NCBI RefSeq assembly: GCF_000949455.1
Contig: NZ_JXXK01000015.1
Location: forward strand, 31,586-95,585
Direction: 5' to 3'
Length of the DNA stretch: 64,000 nt
Source of the DNA: Ruthenibacterium lactatiformans
GTDB taxonomy: Bacteria > Bacillota > Clostridia > Oscillospirales > Ruminococcaceae
The position numbers were made by a program, and so were the translations under genes. Under the pieces are notes generated by a model. It did no database searches, was not told where the DNA came from, and worked only from the letters and a program-made list of their open reading frames with translations. Positions within the stretch are counted from its first letter, which is position 1. The number at the start of each line of letters is the position of its first letter. This document shows positions 1 to 9,001 of the stretch, one piece after another.

Positions 1-180
1 GATGCAGTGCGTATGATCACCGAAACCCCCGCCCGCGTACTGGGCCTTTCCGATTTTTACGGCCGCGTGGAGGCGGGCCGCGCGGCAGACCTTGCCGTGT
101 TCGACCATACCGTCCGCATCGCCATGGTGTTCAAGGACGGCGCCGTGTGTTTTGAAAACCGAGAGGAGGCATTCCAATGA
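1..180 (+). CDS. nagA: N-acetylglucosamine-6-phosphate deacetylase, C-terminal end only
   Basis: The window opens inside this reading frame and only the last 59 residues are visible. They carry the amidohydrolase C-terminal pattern: a helix with TPARVLGL, then a strand pair with GRVEAGRAADLAVFD and a final VFKDGAVCFE. This is how NagA-type deacetylases end. The enzyme removes acetate from GlcNAc-6-phosphate in the cytoplasm, giving glucosamine-6-phosphate for the next gene. The stop codon overlaps the following start as ATGA, so translation is coupled. Another amidohydrolase is possible from the fragment alone, but the NagB neighbour favours NagA. Confidence 0.8.
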   Translation, partial: DAVRMITETPARVLGLSDFYGRVEAGRAADLAVFDHTVRIAMVFKDGAVCFENREEAFQ

Positions 181-944
181 CAAAAACCATTTCCATCAAC
201 CAGTTCCGCGTAAAGATCTACGACACCCGCGCGGAAATGGGCTTCTGCGCCGCAGACGAAGCCGCCGCCGCCATCCGCGGCGTATTGGCGCAGAAGGAAG
301 AGTGTAATATGATCTTCGCCGCCGCACCCTCGCAGAACGAGATGCTGGCCGCGCTTGCGGCGCAGCAGGGCATTGAATGGAACCGTGTGAACGCCTTTCA
401 TATGGACGAGTACATCGGCCTTGCGCCGGACGCGCCCCAGGGCTTTGCCAATTTTCTGCGGGCGGCCATCTTCACCAAGGTGCCCTTTCGATCCGTTAAC
501 TGCCTGGATGGGACCGCGGCGTCCCGGGATCCGGCAGCTGAGTGTGCCCGCTATTCCCAGCTGCTGCGCCGTTTCCCCGTGGACATCACCTGCATGGGCA
601 TAGGGGAAAACGGGCACATCGCCTTCAACGACCCCCCCGTGGCCGATTTCGACGACCCCGCCCTGGTAAAGCCCGTGGCGCTGGACGAGATATGCCGCAA
701 CCAGCAGGTGCATGACGGCTGCTTCGCCACTCTGGACGACGTGCCCACCCATGCGCTGACGCTGACAGTGCCCGCACTGATGCACGCTGCCCAGGTGTTC
801 TGTGTGGTGCCCGCCGCCACCAAGGCGCGCGCCGTACGCGACACGCTGCTGGGCGACATCCGCACCGCCTGCCCCGCCAGCATCCTGCGGCGCCACCCCG
901 CTGCGACACTGTATCTGGACGCGGACAGCGCCAGCCTGCTGTAA
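177..944 (+). CDS. nagB: Glucosamine-6-phosphate deaminase-like protein (NagB family)
   Basis: The 255-residue protein belongs to the NagB/6-phosphogluconolactonase sugar-phosphate isomerase fold. Visible signatures are FHMDEYIGL near residue 80, with the acidic pair expected at the active site, and GIGENGHIAFND near residue 145, with the catalytic His. It would convert glucosamine-6-phosphate to fructose-6-phosphate and ammonia. One feature is unusual: the phosphate-loop position, which in classical NagB reads like TGGSP or TGGTP, reads AAAPSQNEML here. This marks an atypical subfamily, and the exact substrate is less certain. It overlaps the nagA stop by 4 bases and is followed 30 bases later by the GH20 gene. 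Confidence 0.82.
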   Translation: MTKTISINQFRVKIYDTRAEMGFCAADEAAAAIRGVLAQKEECNMIFAAAPSQNEMLAALAAQQGIEWNRVNAFHMDEYIGLAPDAPQGFANFLRAAIFTKVPFRSVNCLDGTAASRDPAAECARYSQLLRRFPVDITCMGIGENGHIAFNDPPVADFDDPALVKPVALDEICRNQQVHDGCFATLDDVPTHALTLTVPALMHAAQVFCVVPAATKARAVRDTLLGDIRTACPASILRRHPAATLYLDADSASLL

Positions 945-974
945 GCCTGCCGCGTGCAGGGAAAGGAGACGGCC

Positions 975-2855
975 ATGAACGAAATTCTCTCCTTCTCCGG
1001 CCAGCTGCCGGAGCATTTTGACGCTGCTTTTGCGGAGATTGGCCCCGAGCTGGGCTTTGCCCGCGCCGGACAGGGAGGCCTGAGCGTAGCCCTGCGTCAG
1101 GGCGGCTGCCTGCGCGCGGAAAAGCGTGCGGACGGCGTGGTGGTCACCTGGGCCGAACCCGTACAGGTATACCGCGCACTTTCACTGCTGCGCCAGCACT
1201 GGGCGGAGGACGCTTTCTGCATTGAGGAAACGCCCTGCTTTGAAACAACGGGCATGATGTTCGACGTTTCCCGCAATGCGGTGCTGCAGCCGGACACGCT
1301 GCGGTTTTTCCTGCGCAAAATGGCCATGATGGGGCTCAACCTGGGCATGATGTACACCGAGGACACCTATGAGGTGCCCGGCCAGCCCTACTTCGGCTAT
1401 CAGCGCGGGCGTTATTCCACAGACGAGCTGCGGGCGCTGGATGATTATGCCGATATGCTGGGCATCGAGCTTTGTCCCTGCATCCAGACGCTGGGCCATT
1501 TGAACCGCGCGCTGCACTGGCCCGCGCTGGCGCATCTGAAGGACAACGAGGAGGTTCTGCTGGCCGACGATGCGCAAACCTACGCATTCCTGGAGGAGCT
1601 TATCGCGGCTGCCGCCGCGCCCTACCGTTCCAAACGCATCCACATCGGCATGGACGAGGCCCACGGCATCGGTTTGGGCGCGCACCTGCGCCGCCACGGC
1701 TACGAGGACCCCCACACCATCATCCGCCGGCATCTTTCCCGCGTGCTGGAGATCACACGCCGCCACGGTCTTTCGGCCATGATGTGGAGCGATATGTATT
1801 TCCGGCCCGATTCCCCCACCGACGGCTATTATGACAGCGGTATGCCCTCGGCCGAAGCAGTGGCCGCCGTGCAGCCGGATGTGACGCTTGTGTATTGGGA
1901 CTATTACCACGAAACCGAGCAGGAGTATGCCGATATGCTGCAAAAGCACGCGGCACTGCCCGCGCCCACCGTATTCGCGGGCGGGATCTGGACATGGTGC
2001 GGGCCTGCGCCGGATTACGCCAAAACGCTGGCTGCGGCCGTCCCAGCGCTGACCGCCTGCAAAAAAGCGGGCGTGCCGCTGGTGCTGGCCACGGCCTGGG
2101 GCGACAACGGCGCCGAGGCCAATCTCACGTCCGCCCTGCTGGGCATGCAGCTGTACGCCGAATTCATGTATACCGGCACATACGATGCCGGCTCTCTCGC
2201 CCGCCGTTTTGCCTGCTGCTGCGGTGCAGACGCACAGGCGTTTTTGGACCTTTCGCTGTTCAACGCCGTGCCCGGCATGCGCTCGGGCGCGCTGCGGCCT
2301 GTCAACGCGGCCAAATTCCTGCTGTATCAGGACCCCCTGGTGCAGCTCTTTGCCGCCGACACCGCCGGGCTCGCCATGAGCGCGCATTATACGGAGCTTG
2401 AGGCGCGCTATACCCGGTATGCCGATGAAAACCCGGCCTTTGAACCGCTTTTCCGTTTTTACTCCCTTTTGGCCCGCGTGCTGGCCGGCAAATGCGCCTG
2501 GCACGAGCAGGCCGCGCAGGCCGTCCGCCGAAAGGATCTTGCTCTGGCGGCACGCCTTGCCGAAGCCCTGCCCGGGACCATTGCGGCGACGGAGGCGCTT
2601 CGCACCGCATGGCGCGCGCTGTGGGAAGCCACAAACAGGCCCCAGGGCTTCGAGATCATCGACCTCCGCCTGGGCGGCGTGGCCGCAAGGCTTTCCACCG
2701 CCGCAGCGCGCATGCGCGCGTTTGCCGCGGGCGTCTGCGCGGACATCCCCGAGCTTTCCGCTCCCGCCTTGCCTTATACGCTGCGCCCGGACGGCACGCT
2801 GTTCGGCAGCTACGCGGTGGGGGAGATCGTCTCCGCCTGCAAGCTCGATATCTAA
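975..2855 (+). CDS. GH20 beta-N-acetylhexosaminidase
   Basis: This is a 626-residue glycoside hydrolase family 20 enzyme that should release terminal GlcNAc or GalNAc from glycans. The family signature HIGMDEAHG gives the Asp227-Glu228 pair used for substrate-assisted catalysis. Other TIM-barrel landmarks are MMFDVSRNAV, LCPCIQTLGH, MMWSDM and GGIWTWCGP. No signal peptide is seen, so it probably acts in the cytoplasm on imported oligosaccharides. The start at ATG 975 has an AAGGAG site 7 bases upstream; an earlier in-frame GTG at 954 lacks one. The stop codon lies inside a perfect 11-bp hairpin. Its neighbours nagA and nagB would process the released amino sugar. Confidence 0.87.
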   Translation: MNEILSFSGQLPEHFDAAFAEIGPELGFARAGQGGLSVALRQGGCLRAEKRADGVVVTWAEPVQVYRALSLLRQHWAEDAFCIEETPCFETTGMMFDVSRNAVLQPDTLRFFLRKMAMMGLNLGMMYTEDTYEVPGQPYFGYQRGRYSTDELRALDDYADMLGIELCPCIQTLGHLNRALHWPALAHLKDNEEVLLADDAQTYAFLEELIAAAAAPYRSKRIHIGMDEAHGIGLGAHLRRHGYEDPHTIIRRHLSRVLEITRRHGLSAMMWSDMYFRPDSPTDGYYDSGMPSAEAVAAVQPDVTLVYWDYYHETEQEYADMLQKHAALPAPTVFAGGIWTWCGPAPDYAKTLAAAVPALTACKKAGVPLVLATAWGDNGAEANLTSALLGMQLYAEFMYTGTYDAGSLARRFACCCGADAQAFLDLSLFNAVPGMRSGALRPVNAAKFLLYQDPLVQLFAADTAGLAMSAHYTELEARYTRYADENPAFEPLFRFYSLLARVLAGKCAWHEQAAQAVRRKDLALAARLAEALPGTIAATEALRTAWRALWEATNRPQGFEIIDLRLGGVAARLSTAAARMRAFAAGVCADIPELSAPALPYTLRPDGTLFGSYAVGEIVSACKLDI

Positions 2856-2874
2856 GAATCTGTATTCTTAGATA
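2849..2874 (+). repeat. Perfect stem-loop overlapping the GH20 stop codon
   Basis: An 11-bp perfect inverted repeat (2849-2859 and 2864-2874) with a CTGT loop includes the last codons and TAA of the GH20 gene. There is no T-tract after it, so it is not a standard terminator. It may stabilise the mRNA 3' end or slow readthrough. Confidence 0.6.
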
Positions 2875-2893
2875 AGGAATGTCGGATATTCGA

Positions 2894-2980
2894 GCGGATT
2901 TTGTGCCATGCAAGGCAAATTTTCGCAGGAATAGCAGCGCTATTTCAAGGAAATTTAACGCAGCAGGGCGCAAAATCCGC
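2894..2980. repeat. Long imperfect inverted repeat with nested hairpin (intergenic element)
   Basis: The 220-base gap between the GH20 and oxidoreductase genes has no ORF. Its outer arms, GCGGATTTTGTGCC (2894-2907) and GGCGCAAAATCCGC (2967-2980), pair over 14 bases with one G-U. Inside are a second pair of AAATTT blocks and an AATAGC/GCTATT stem. The whole 87 bases can fold as one extended structure, as a palindromic genomic repeat or a structured RNA would. No second copy was noticed in this window. Confidence 0.5.
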
Positions 2981-3075
2981 CGGATAGATGGCGTTCCGTT
3001 CTGTGAATACGGGTTCTAAGCGCGCCGCATCCGGCCGCGCTGTTATCCGCAAAAAAAAAGAAAGGACGAACTACC

Positions 3076-4359
3076 ATGGACAAACCCGTTACCTTTGCCA
3101 TCTGCGGCCTGGGCATCCGCGGGCTGGAGGCGTATGCCGCCTTCCAGAAGCAGCACCCTGAAAAAATGAAGATCACCGCCGGGGCCGACCCGGACCCCGA
3201 CCGCCGCGCCGCACTGCAGGCGAATTACGGCGTGCCCTCCGGAAGCTGCTTTGCCACAGGCGAAGAGCTGCTGGCCCAGCCGCGCCTTGCGGATGTGATG
3301 ATCATTGCCACGCAGGACCGCCAGCATGTGGCGCAGGCGCTGGCCGCGCTGGACAAGGGCTATCACCTTGTGCTGGAAAAACCCATTTCTCCGCTGCTGG
3401 ACGAATGCCTTGCACTGCAAAAAAAAGCGCATGAGGCGAACCGCGTGGTGGTGGTGTGCCATGTGCTGCGCTATACCAAATTCTACGGCACGCTGTACGA
3501 GCTGCTGCGCGGAGGCGCCATCGGCCGTATCGAATCCCTGGACGCGGTGGAGAACGTGGCTTACTGGCATTATGCCCACAGCTATGTACGCGGCAACTGG
3601 CGGCGGGCGGAGGAATCCAGCCCCATGATCCTGGCAAAAAGCTGCCACGACATGGACATCATCCGCTGGCTGATGGGCGTTCCCTGCGAAAGCGTTTCCT
3701 CCTACGGCTCTCTGGACTGGTTCCGCGCGGAAAACGCGCCGGATGGCAGTGCAGACCGCTGTCTTTCCGGCTGCGCCTGTAAGGAAGGATGCCCCTACGA
3801 CGCGGAAAAGATCTACATTTTCAATGACAAAAGCGGCATCCGTTCGGGCAATGACGAGTGGCCCTGCTCGGTGCTGGTGAATAAACCCACCGAGGAAAAG
3901 CTGTATGACGCGCTGCGCACAGGGCCCTACGGCCGGTGCGTATACCGGTGCGACAACGACGTGGTGGACCACCAGGTCGTCTCCATGCGCTTTGCCGGCG
4001 GCGCGACAGCCACCTTCACCATGAGCGCCTTCACGGCAAAATGCTACCGCAGCATCAAGGTGATGGGTACGATGGGTGAGATCGAAGGCGATATGGACGC
4101 CAACGTACTGTACCTGCGCAAATTCGGACAGCCCGAGCAGGTTCTGGACCTGGGCACCATCCCCGACCGCTTTGCCGGTCACGGTGGCGGCGATGCGCTG
4201 ATGATGGATTATGTGTGCGAGCTTATCGCCGCAGGCGGTGCGGAAGGCCTCACCTCGGTGGACGCCTCGGTGGAAAGCCACGTGATGGCGCTGGCGGCCG
4301 AGCACTCCCGCACACACGGTGGCTCCGCAGTGGAGCTGGCCGAGTTTACCGAAAAATAA
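3076..4359 (+). CDS. Gfo/Idh/MocA family oxidoreductase with Cys cluster
   Basis: This is a 427-residue NAD(P)-dependent sugar dehydrogenase-like protein. The Rossmann start reads AICGLGIRG, and the family EKP motif is at residues 101-103 (LVLEKPISP). The catalytic-domain motif AKSCHDMDIIRWLMG contains the usual His-Asp. A cysteine-rich insert near residues 228-243 (CLSGCACKEGCPYDA) is shared with one subgroup of the family and could hold a metal. The substrate cannot be read from sequence; position in an amino-sugar operon suggests an oxidised or epimerised hexose derivative. AAAGAAAGG precedes the ATG. Confidence 0.85.
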   Translation: MDKPVTFAICGLGIRGLEAYAAFQKQHPEKMKITAGADPDPDRRAALQANYGVPSGSCFATGEELLAQPRLADVMIIATQDRQHVAQALAALDKGYHLVLEKPISPLLDECLALQKKAHEANRVVVVCHVLRYTKFYGTLYELLRGGAIGRIESLDAVENVAYWHYAHSYVRGNWRRAEESSPMILAKSCHDMDIIRWLMGVPCESVSSYGSLDWFRAENAPDGSADRCLSGCACKEGCPYDAEKIYIFNDKSGIRSGNDEWPCSVLVNKPTEEKLYDALRTGPYGRCVYRCDNDVVDHQVVSMRFAGGATATFTMSAFTAKCYRSIKVMGTMGEIEGDMDANVLYLRKFGQPEQVLDLGTIPDRFAGHGGGDALMMDYVCELIAAGGAEGLTSVDASVESHVMALAAEHSRTHGGSAVELAEFTEK

Positions 4360-4478
4360 CGCGCTTTTCCGGCCGTGCTCAAGGGCGGCCAGAACCGGTG
4401 CCGCAGGCCGGCCCGGCGGAAAGCCCTTTACAACGAAGGGGCCGGGCCGGCCTTTGCACAACAAACAAGGAGGCAGCC

Positions 4479-5330
4479 ATGGAAGCCTTTGACATCCCGG
4501 CCCTGCACGCGCTGTGCATCGAGCTTTCGATTCCCGGCCCCGCCGCCGAAGCCTGCCTTGCGCAGGCCGCTTCGGCACAGGCGGCGCCCTTGCTGCGCCA
4601 TATCCCCGCCCTGCTGGATGCATCGCGGGCCGAAGCCGCCATGCGTGAACTTCAGGCGAAATGCGCGCCGCTGAGTCCCAATGGGCTGCTGGAGCTGGCC
4701 GTGCTGCTGTCCGCCGCATTGGAGGCGCGCAAACATTATGCGGCGCGGGGCGTTCCCGACGATGTCTACCTTGCCACGATGGGCTGCTTTTCCCGTTTTC
4801 TGAACGAGACGCACCGCTGGACAGGCCGCTGGCAGTTCGACCGCGGCTTCTGGGTCTGGCGGCAGCTCTGCGGGCGGCTGCTCCGCCTCGGCACACTGGA
4901 ATTCGAGGCGCTTCCCCTGCCCGCTGAGCTTGCCGGGCCGTTGGGCGCGGCGGCGGGCGCGCCCGCGCTCTCGGTGCATATTCCCGGCGATGCGATGTGT
5001 ATGCCCGAAACGCTCCATGCCTCCTATGCGCGGCGTGCGGACTTTTTTGCCCGCGACGGCGCTTTGCCGTTGACCTATTGCCGCACATGGCTTCTTTCGC
5101 CCCGCGTGAAGGAGCTGCTCCCGCCCGGTTCCGGCATTCGCAATTTTATGGAGGATTACACGCTGGCAGACTGGGATCCCGATGACAATTCCGGCCGTCT
5201 CTGGCTGTTCGGCGCACCGGGTATCCCGGACGCCGCGCTGCCTGAGCGCACGTCTCTGCAGCGGGGCGCAAAGGAGCTTTTGCTGCAAGGCAAACCGCTC
5301 GGCTCGGGGCTGGGGCTGCTGAAGCTGTGA
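4479..5330 (+). CDS. Acyltransferase-domain protein with GNAT-like C-terminal region
   Basis: The 283-residue protein resembles the clostridial family annotated as acyltransferase domain-containing (DUF5596 N-terminal region plus a GNAT-like C-terminal domain). Visible markers are the helical N-terminal half rich in Leu/Ala, the conserved central stretch FSRFLNETHRWTG, and LSVHIPGDAMCMPETLHASY. The acceptor is unknown; an amino sugar or cell-wall fragment would fit the operon but this is inference. Start ATG 4479 is chosen because AAGGAGG lies 8 bases upstream. The ORF opens further upstream, inside the previous gene, in a frame with no ribosome site. Confidence 0.6.
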   Translation: MEAFDIPALHALCIELSIPGPAAEACLAQAASAQAAPLLRHIPALLDASRAEAAMRELQAKCAPLSPNGLLELAVLLSAALEARKHYAARGVPDDVYLATMGCFSRFLNETHRWTGRWQFDRGFWVWRQLCGRLLRLGTLEFEALPLPAELAGPLGAAAGAPALSVHIPGDAMCMPETLHASYARRADFFARDGALPLTYCRTWLLSPRVKELLPPGSGIRNFMEDYTLADWDPDDNSGRLWLFGAPGIPDAALPERTSLQRGAKELLLQGKPLGSGLGLLKL

Positions 5331-5369
5331 ACGTTTGACGCTTCAAGTGAAGGAAAAAGGAGTGCCGCC

Positions 5370-6161
5370 ATGAAATTTTATATCGCGGTAGACTGCGAAG
5401 GCCCCGCCTGTGTGGTGGGCGAACCGGGAAAGGGCCTGGGCAGCGGAGAAAACTACCGGTTCGCCTGCCTGCAGGCCACGCGGGAGGCGAACGCAGCGGC
5501 CCGTGCTTTGTTCGACGCAGGCGCGCAGGAGGTCGTCGTCTGGGACGCGCACGGCACAGGCGTAAACCTGCAGTACGACCTGCTGGACCCACGCTGCCGC
5601 ATCCTGCTGGGCAGCGGGCACAGAGGCCGCTTTGCAGGCATGGACAAAAGCTATACCGCCGTGCTGTTCATCGGCTATCATGCGCGGGAAAACACCTCCC
5701 GGGCCGTGTTGGCCCACACCTTCTGTTCCACCGCGTTCCAATATTATAAGCTGGACGGAAAAGAAGCGGGCGAGCTTGCCATCGACGCGGCATACGCGGG
5801 CGAGCTGGGCGTTCCGGTGCTGTTCTGCGCGGGCGACGACGCCTGTGTGGCCGAGGCCCGTGCGCTGTTTCCCGGCCTCGCCGCCGTTGTGACGAAGGAG
5901 GCGCTCTCCTGGACGTCTGCTTTGAGCCGGCATCCCCAGGCTGTGTGCGACGACATCTACCGCACCGTGCGGGCCGCCGTACCCGGCGCCGGGACGCTCG
6001 TCCCCTACTGCATGCCCGGCCCTCTCTCCGTAGAGATCCGGTACAAGCGTATGGAGGACGCGGCCCGCGCCGCCCTCACCGACCGGAACGGCCATCCTTT
6101 CGCTCAGCCGGACCCTTTCACACGATCCGGAGTCGTGGACGGCGTCTCCGCCCTGTTTTAA
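5370..6161 (+). CDS. M55 family D-aminopeptidase (DppA-like)
   Basis: The 263-residue zinc aminopeptidase shows the M55 ligand set at the family's usual spacing: Asp8 and Glu10 in VDCEGPA, His61 in WDAHGTG and His104 in GYHAREN. M55 enzymes (DppA) cleave D-amino-acid peptides such as D-Ala-D-Ala and have been linked to peptidoglycan-peptide reuse. Last in the nagAB/GH20 operon, it hints that the operon salvages muropeptides as well as glycan GlcNAc; that is inference. GGAAAAAGGAG precedes the ATG, and a strong terminator follows 50 bases after the stop. Confidence 0.85.
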   Translation: MKFYIAVDCEGPACVVGEPGKGLGSGENYRFACLQATREANAAARALFDAGAQEVVVWDAHGTGVNLQYDLLDPRCRILLGSGHRGRFAGMDKSYTAVLFIGYHARENTSRAVLAHTFCSTAFQYYKLDGKEAGELAIDAAYAGELGVPVLFCAGDDACVAEARALFPGLAAVVTKEALSWTSALSRHPQAVCDDIYRTVRAAVPGAGTLVPYCMPGPLSVEIRYKRMEDAARAALTDRNGHPFAQPDPFTRSGVVDGVSALF

Positions 6162-6210
6162 GCACCGGGATATGCTTTCCTTCTTTGTGTTCAAGCTGTA
6201 TGTCACAACA

Positions 6211-6256
6211 AAAGCAGCGGAGAACAGGCAGATGCCGCCTGTTCTCCGCTGCTTTT
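6211..6256. terminator. Bidirectional intrinsic terminator
   Basis: A 19-bp perfect stem (6211-6229 with 6237-6255) and 7-base loop is flanked by A-rich and T-rich tracts. It lies between the convergent M55 gene and alpha/beta-hydrolase gene, so it can end both transcripts. Confidence 0.92.
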
Positions 6257-6276
6257 TCTTTTATGTATGCGACGCC

Positions 6277-7263
6277 TTATACCGGCTTTTCCGCCGGGTC
6301 CGCAGCCACTGTCCGCTCCGCGCCGGGCAGCGGCATCCAGCGGCCGATGAATCCGAATACCTTTGCCCAATAGCGCGCGGGCGCCATGCGCAGGGACTCC
6401 GCATGGCCTGCATCCGGCTCCACATATTTTTCCTTGGGACACCGCGCCGCCGCATACACCTCATCCAGCATGGCAAAGGGAACGAAGGCATCCTTCCCGC
6501 CGTGGATGAACAGCATCGGCGTGCGGGAGTGCGCCACCTGTGCCGCAGCGCTGGCCTCCCGCAAAGAAAAGCCCGCCCGGCGGCGCAGCAGCGCGTCTGC
6601 CGTGTACAGCACGGGAAACGGCGGCAGGCCATAGGTTTTTTTCAGCTGATAACGGAACTCCTCCCATGCGGTGGTATAGCCGCAGTCCTCCACGATAGCC
6701 CGCACGTTGGGCGGCAGAGGCTCTCCCGCCGTCATCATTACGGTGGCGGCCCCCATGGACACGCCCATGAGCACGATATCCGGCGCGCCGTTCTCTGCGG
6801 TAACACGCTGCACCCATGCGGCAATGTCCCGCCGCTCGGGCCAGCCCATCCCGATATACCTGCCCTCGCTTTGGCCGTGGCCGCGTGCGTCCGGCAGCAG
6901 CAGGCTGAAGCCCGCGTCATAAAACCGGCGCGCGTATTCCGCCATGCCCGATGCCTGCCCGGTATAGCCGTGGCACAGCACCGCCCAGGGCGCATTCCCG
7001 CCCGCGCGCACACACAGAGCGTGCAGCTGCAGGCCGTCGCCCGAGGTCAGCCACCAATCCTCATGGGGCTGCGCGTTCAGCCATTCCCTGTCCGCCGCCA
7101 GCGTGCCCCGGGGCGCGCCGGTGGGACGGTTATGCGGCGCGTTGAACGCCGCTGTTTTGTCGATTTGCTGTGTAAGCGCAAAGCGGTAAAAGTACTCTCC
7201 GGCCACAGCTCCCGCAGCCGCGGCCGCGGCGCCCAGCGCCAGTGCCGTTTTCCAGCCTTTCAT
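6277..7263 (-). CDS. Membrane-anchored alpha/beta hydrolase
   Basis: The 328-residue serine hydrolase has an N-terminal hydrophobic anchor (residues about 6-24, Ala-rich) and an alpha/beta-hydrolase core. The oxyanion/strand region reads AVLCHGYTG, LLPDARGHGQSEG follows, and the nucleophile elbow is GVSMGAATV with the catalytic Ser. The late His is in AGHAESL, preceded by FIHGGKDAFVPF, which supplies the acid. Similar clostridial proteins are broad esterases or acylaminoacyl-peptidase-like. The start codon overlaps the upstream symporter stop by 4 bases, so the pair is cotranscribed. Confidence 0.83.
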   Translation of the reverse strand: MKGWKTALALGAAAAAAGAVAGEYFYRFALTQQIDKTAAFNAPHNRPTGAPRGTLAADREWLNAQPHEDWWLTSGDGLQLHALCVRAGGNAPWAVLCHGYTGQASGMAEYARRFYDAGFSLLLPDARGHGQSEGRYIGMGWPERRDIAAWVQRVTAENGAPDIVLMGVSMGAATVMMTAGEPLPPNVRAIVEDCGYTTAWEEFRYQLKKTYGLPPFPVLYTADALLRRRAGFSLREASAAAQVAHSRTPMLFIHGGKDAFVPFAMLDEVYAAARCPKEKYVEPDAGHAESLRMAPARYWAKVFGFIGRWMPLPGAERTVAADPAEKPV

Positions 7264-8774
7264 TCCGCTGTTTCTCCTTTCGCCGCGCGGCGCGCCTCAA
7301 TATCCCGCACCATCGCTTCATAAGATTCTTCCGTGATCGTATATTTGACACGGTAGATGAAATAAGCAGCCAACAGAAGCGCCGCCGGGATGACCGTCAT
7401 GCAGACCAGCAGCGCGGCGCTTTTGCCGCTGGGCACCGAGGCCAGCACCGCCCCGATTCGTTCTGTCTTTTCCGCTATGGTGATCAGCCCCTGGGAGGCC
7501 GCGTTCTCCAGATCGGAGATCTGGTTCGTCACGGCGCGCACTCCCACCGCCAGATAGATGACAAGCACCAGAAGCTGCACCAGCGCAGTGCCCAGCTTGG
7601 TGATGAAAGGCCGCACGGAAAAGACGATGCCCTCCTCCCGGCGGCCCGTTTTCCACTCGTTGTATTCCACGGTATTTGCAATGCAGATGATCATAATAAG
7701 GTAAACCAGCGTCTGCCCCAGAAATGCAAACAGGTTGCTCACGGTGAGCATCGTGAACTTGAGCGCCCACATCTCCCGCGGGATGAACAGGCCGGAGAGC
7801 ATGATGCAGAGGTATCCCGCCGCAGCGCCGAAAGCGCCTGCCTTCATCAGCTGCGCGCGGGTGAAACGGCCGGACAGAGCCGCGAACACGAGCATCAGCA
7901 CCGCGCCCGCCACATTGCCCAGAATGCTGAAGATGGACAGCAGCAGGCCGTTGTAGCCGAATTCAAAATACAGGTATGTCACCGAAAGGCCGCCGCCCAT
8001 CAGTGTCTGCGCCACGGAAAAAATCAGAAAAACAACGGCGCACCAGACAAGCTGATCGTTGCGGGCAATGGTGGAAAAGGCCTTCCGGATGCCGACCTTT
8101 TCGGCGGGCGCTTCGTCCCGCGCAGACGGCTCGCGCACCACAAGCAGCGTGATGAGCTGTGTAGCCGTAAACGCAGCGCATACAATAAGGACAACGGCAC
8201 GGTACGCGGTGACGGCGTTGCCGCCGATCACAAGGCTGCCCGCCGTAAACGTGGGTACAACGATGCCGCCCAGAAACTGCCCCACGCCCGCAAACAGCAC
8301 CGTGCGGGAGGTAAGACGGTTGCGGTCGTCGGCGCGGCGCGCCAGCGCCGGCACCATGCCCCAGTAGGCGATGTCGTTCATTGTAAATACGACGCTGTAC
8401 GCGAAGTACAACAAGCCGAAGGCCGCCACATAAGCCCAGCCCTGAAGCGTGGTGGAAAACGAGGTGATGAACACGATGACGCTCAGCACGCCGCCAATGG
8501 CGATCCATGGCTTGAATTTGCCCCAGCGCGTGCGCGTGGCCTCCACCACGTTGCCCATGATCGGGTCGTTGAAAGCGTCGAATACGCGCGCCGCCACCAT
8601 GATGACGCTGATGCAGGCAAACTGCACCGACGTAAGCGTTTTGGTGAACAACACATAGGTGAGCAGATAGTTGGTAAACATGCATCCGGCCATATCCCGG
8701 CCCACGGTGCCCACGGGATACGCCCAGAGGTTGCGGCGCGAAAGCCCGCCCGCCGTTTTTTCCTGTGCGCTCAT
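7260..8774 (-). CDS. GPH-family sugar:cation symporter (MelB-like MFS)
   Basis: This 504-residue polytopic protein has about 12 hydrophobic segments. The glycoside-pentoside-hexuronide symporter signatures are clear: RRNLWAYPVGTVGRD at the start, then FDAFNDPIMGNVVE with the conserved cation-site Asp, followed by RTRWGKFKPWI. It should import a mono- or disaccharide with Na+ or H+. The sugar is unknown; the neighbouring amino-sugar operon and hydrolase suggest a glycan-derived one. A GC-rich spacer of about 150 bases separates it from the degV terminator. Confidence 0.88.
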   Translation of the reverse strand: MSAQEKTAGGLSRRNLWAYPVGTVGRDMAGCMFTNYLLTYVLFTKTLTSVQFACISVIMVAARVFDAFNDPIMGNVVEATRTRWGKFKPWIAIGGVLSVIVFITSFSTTLQGWAYVAAFGLLYFAYSVVFTMNDIAYWGMVPALARRADDRNRLTSRTVLFAGVGQFLGGIVVPTFTAGSLVIGGNAVTAYRAVVLIVCAAFTATQLITLLVVREPSARDEAPAEKVGIRKAFSTIARNDQLVWCAVVFLIFSVAQTLMGGGLSVTYLYFEFGYNGLLLSIFSILGNVAGAVLMLVFAALSGRFTRAQLMKAGAFGAAAGYLCIMLSGLFIPREMWALKFTMLTVSNLFAFLGQTLVYLIMIICIANTVEYNEWKTGRREEGIVFSVRPFITKLGTALVQLLVLVIYLAVGVRAVTNQISDLENAASQGLITIAEKTERIGAVLASVPSGKSAALLVCMTVIPAALLLAAYFIYRVKYTITEESYEAMVRDIEARRAAKGETAE

Positions 8775-8923
8775 TGCTGCATTCCCCCTTTTCCGCCGCG
8801 AAAAACCGCCCGCGGCAAGCAGATGATTCCTGTTCCCATCATAGCAAAAAACGGGAACGCGCGCAATGAGGAACTCTGCCCGCCGCCTCAGGTATTTCCG
8901 TGCATATTTTGCGAATACAAACC

Positions 8924-8962
8924 AGCCCCCGGCCGCGGGTCTATCCTGCGCGGCCGGGGGCT
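8924..8962 (-). terminator. Intrinsic terminator after degV
   Basis: A 14-bp perfect GC-rich stem (8924-8937 with 8949-8962) lies 40 bases past the degV stop. On the minus strand it is followed by GGTTTGTATT. The plus strand also carries TTGTTTTGTTATTTT, so it may work both ways. Confidence 0.8.
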
Positions 8963-9001
8963 TGTTTTGTTATTTTAAATCCGGTTTATACTTCAAGTAT
9001 T

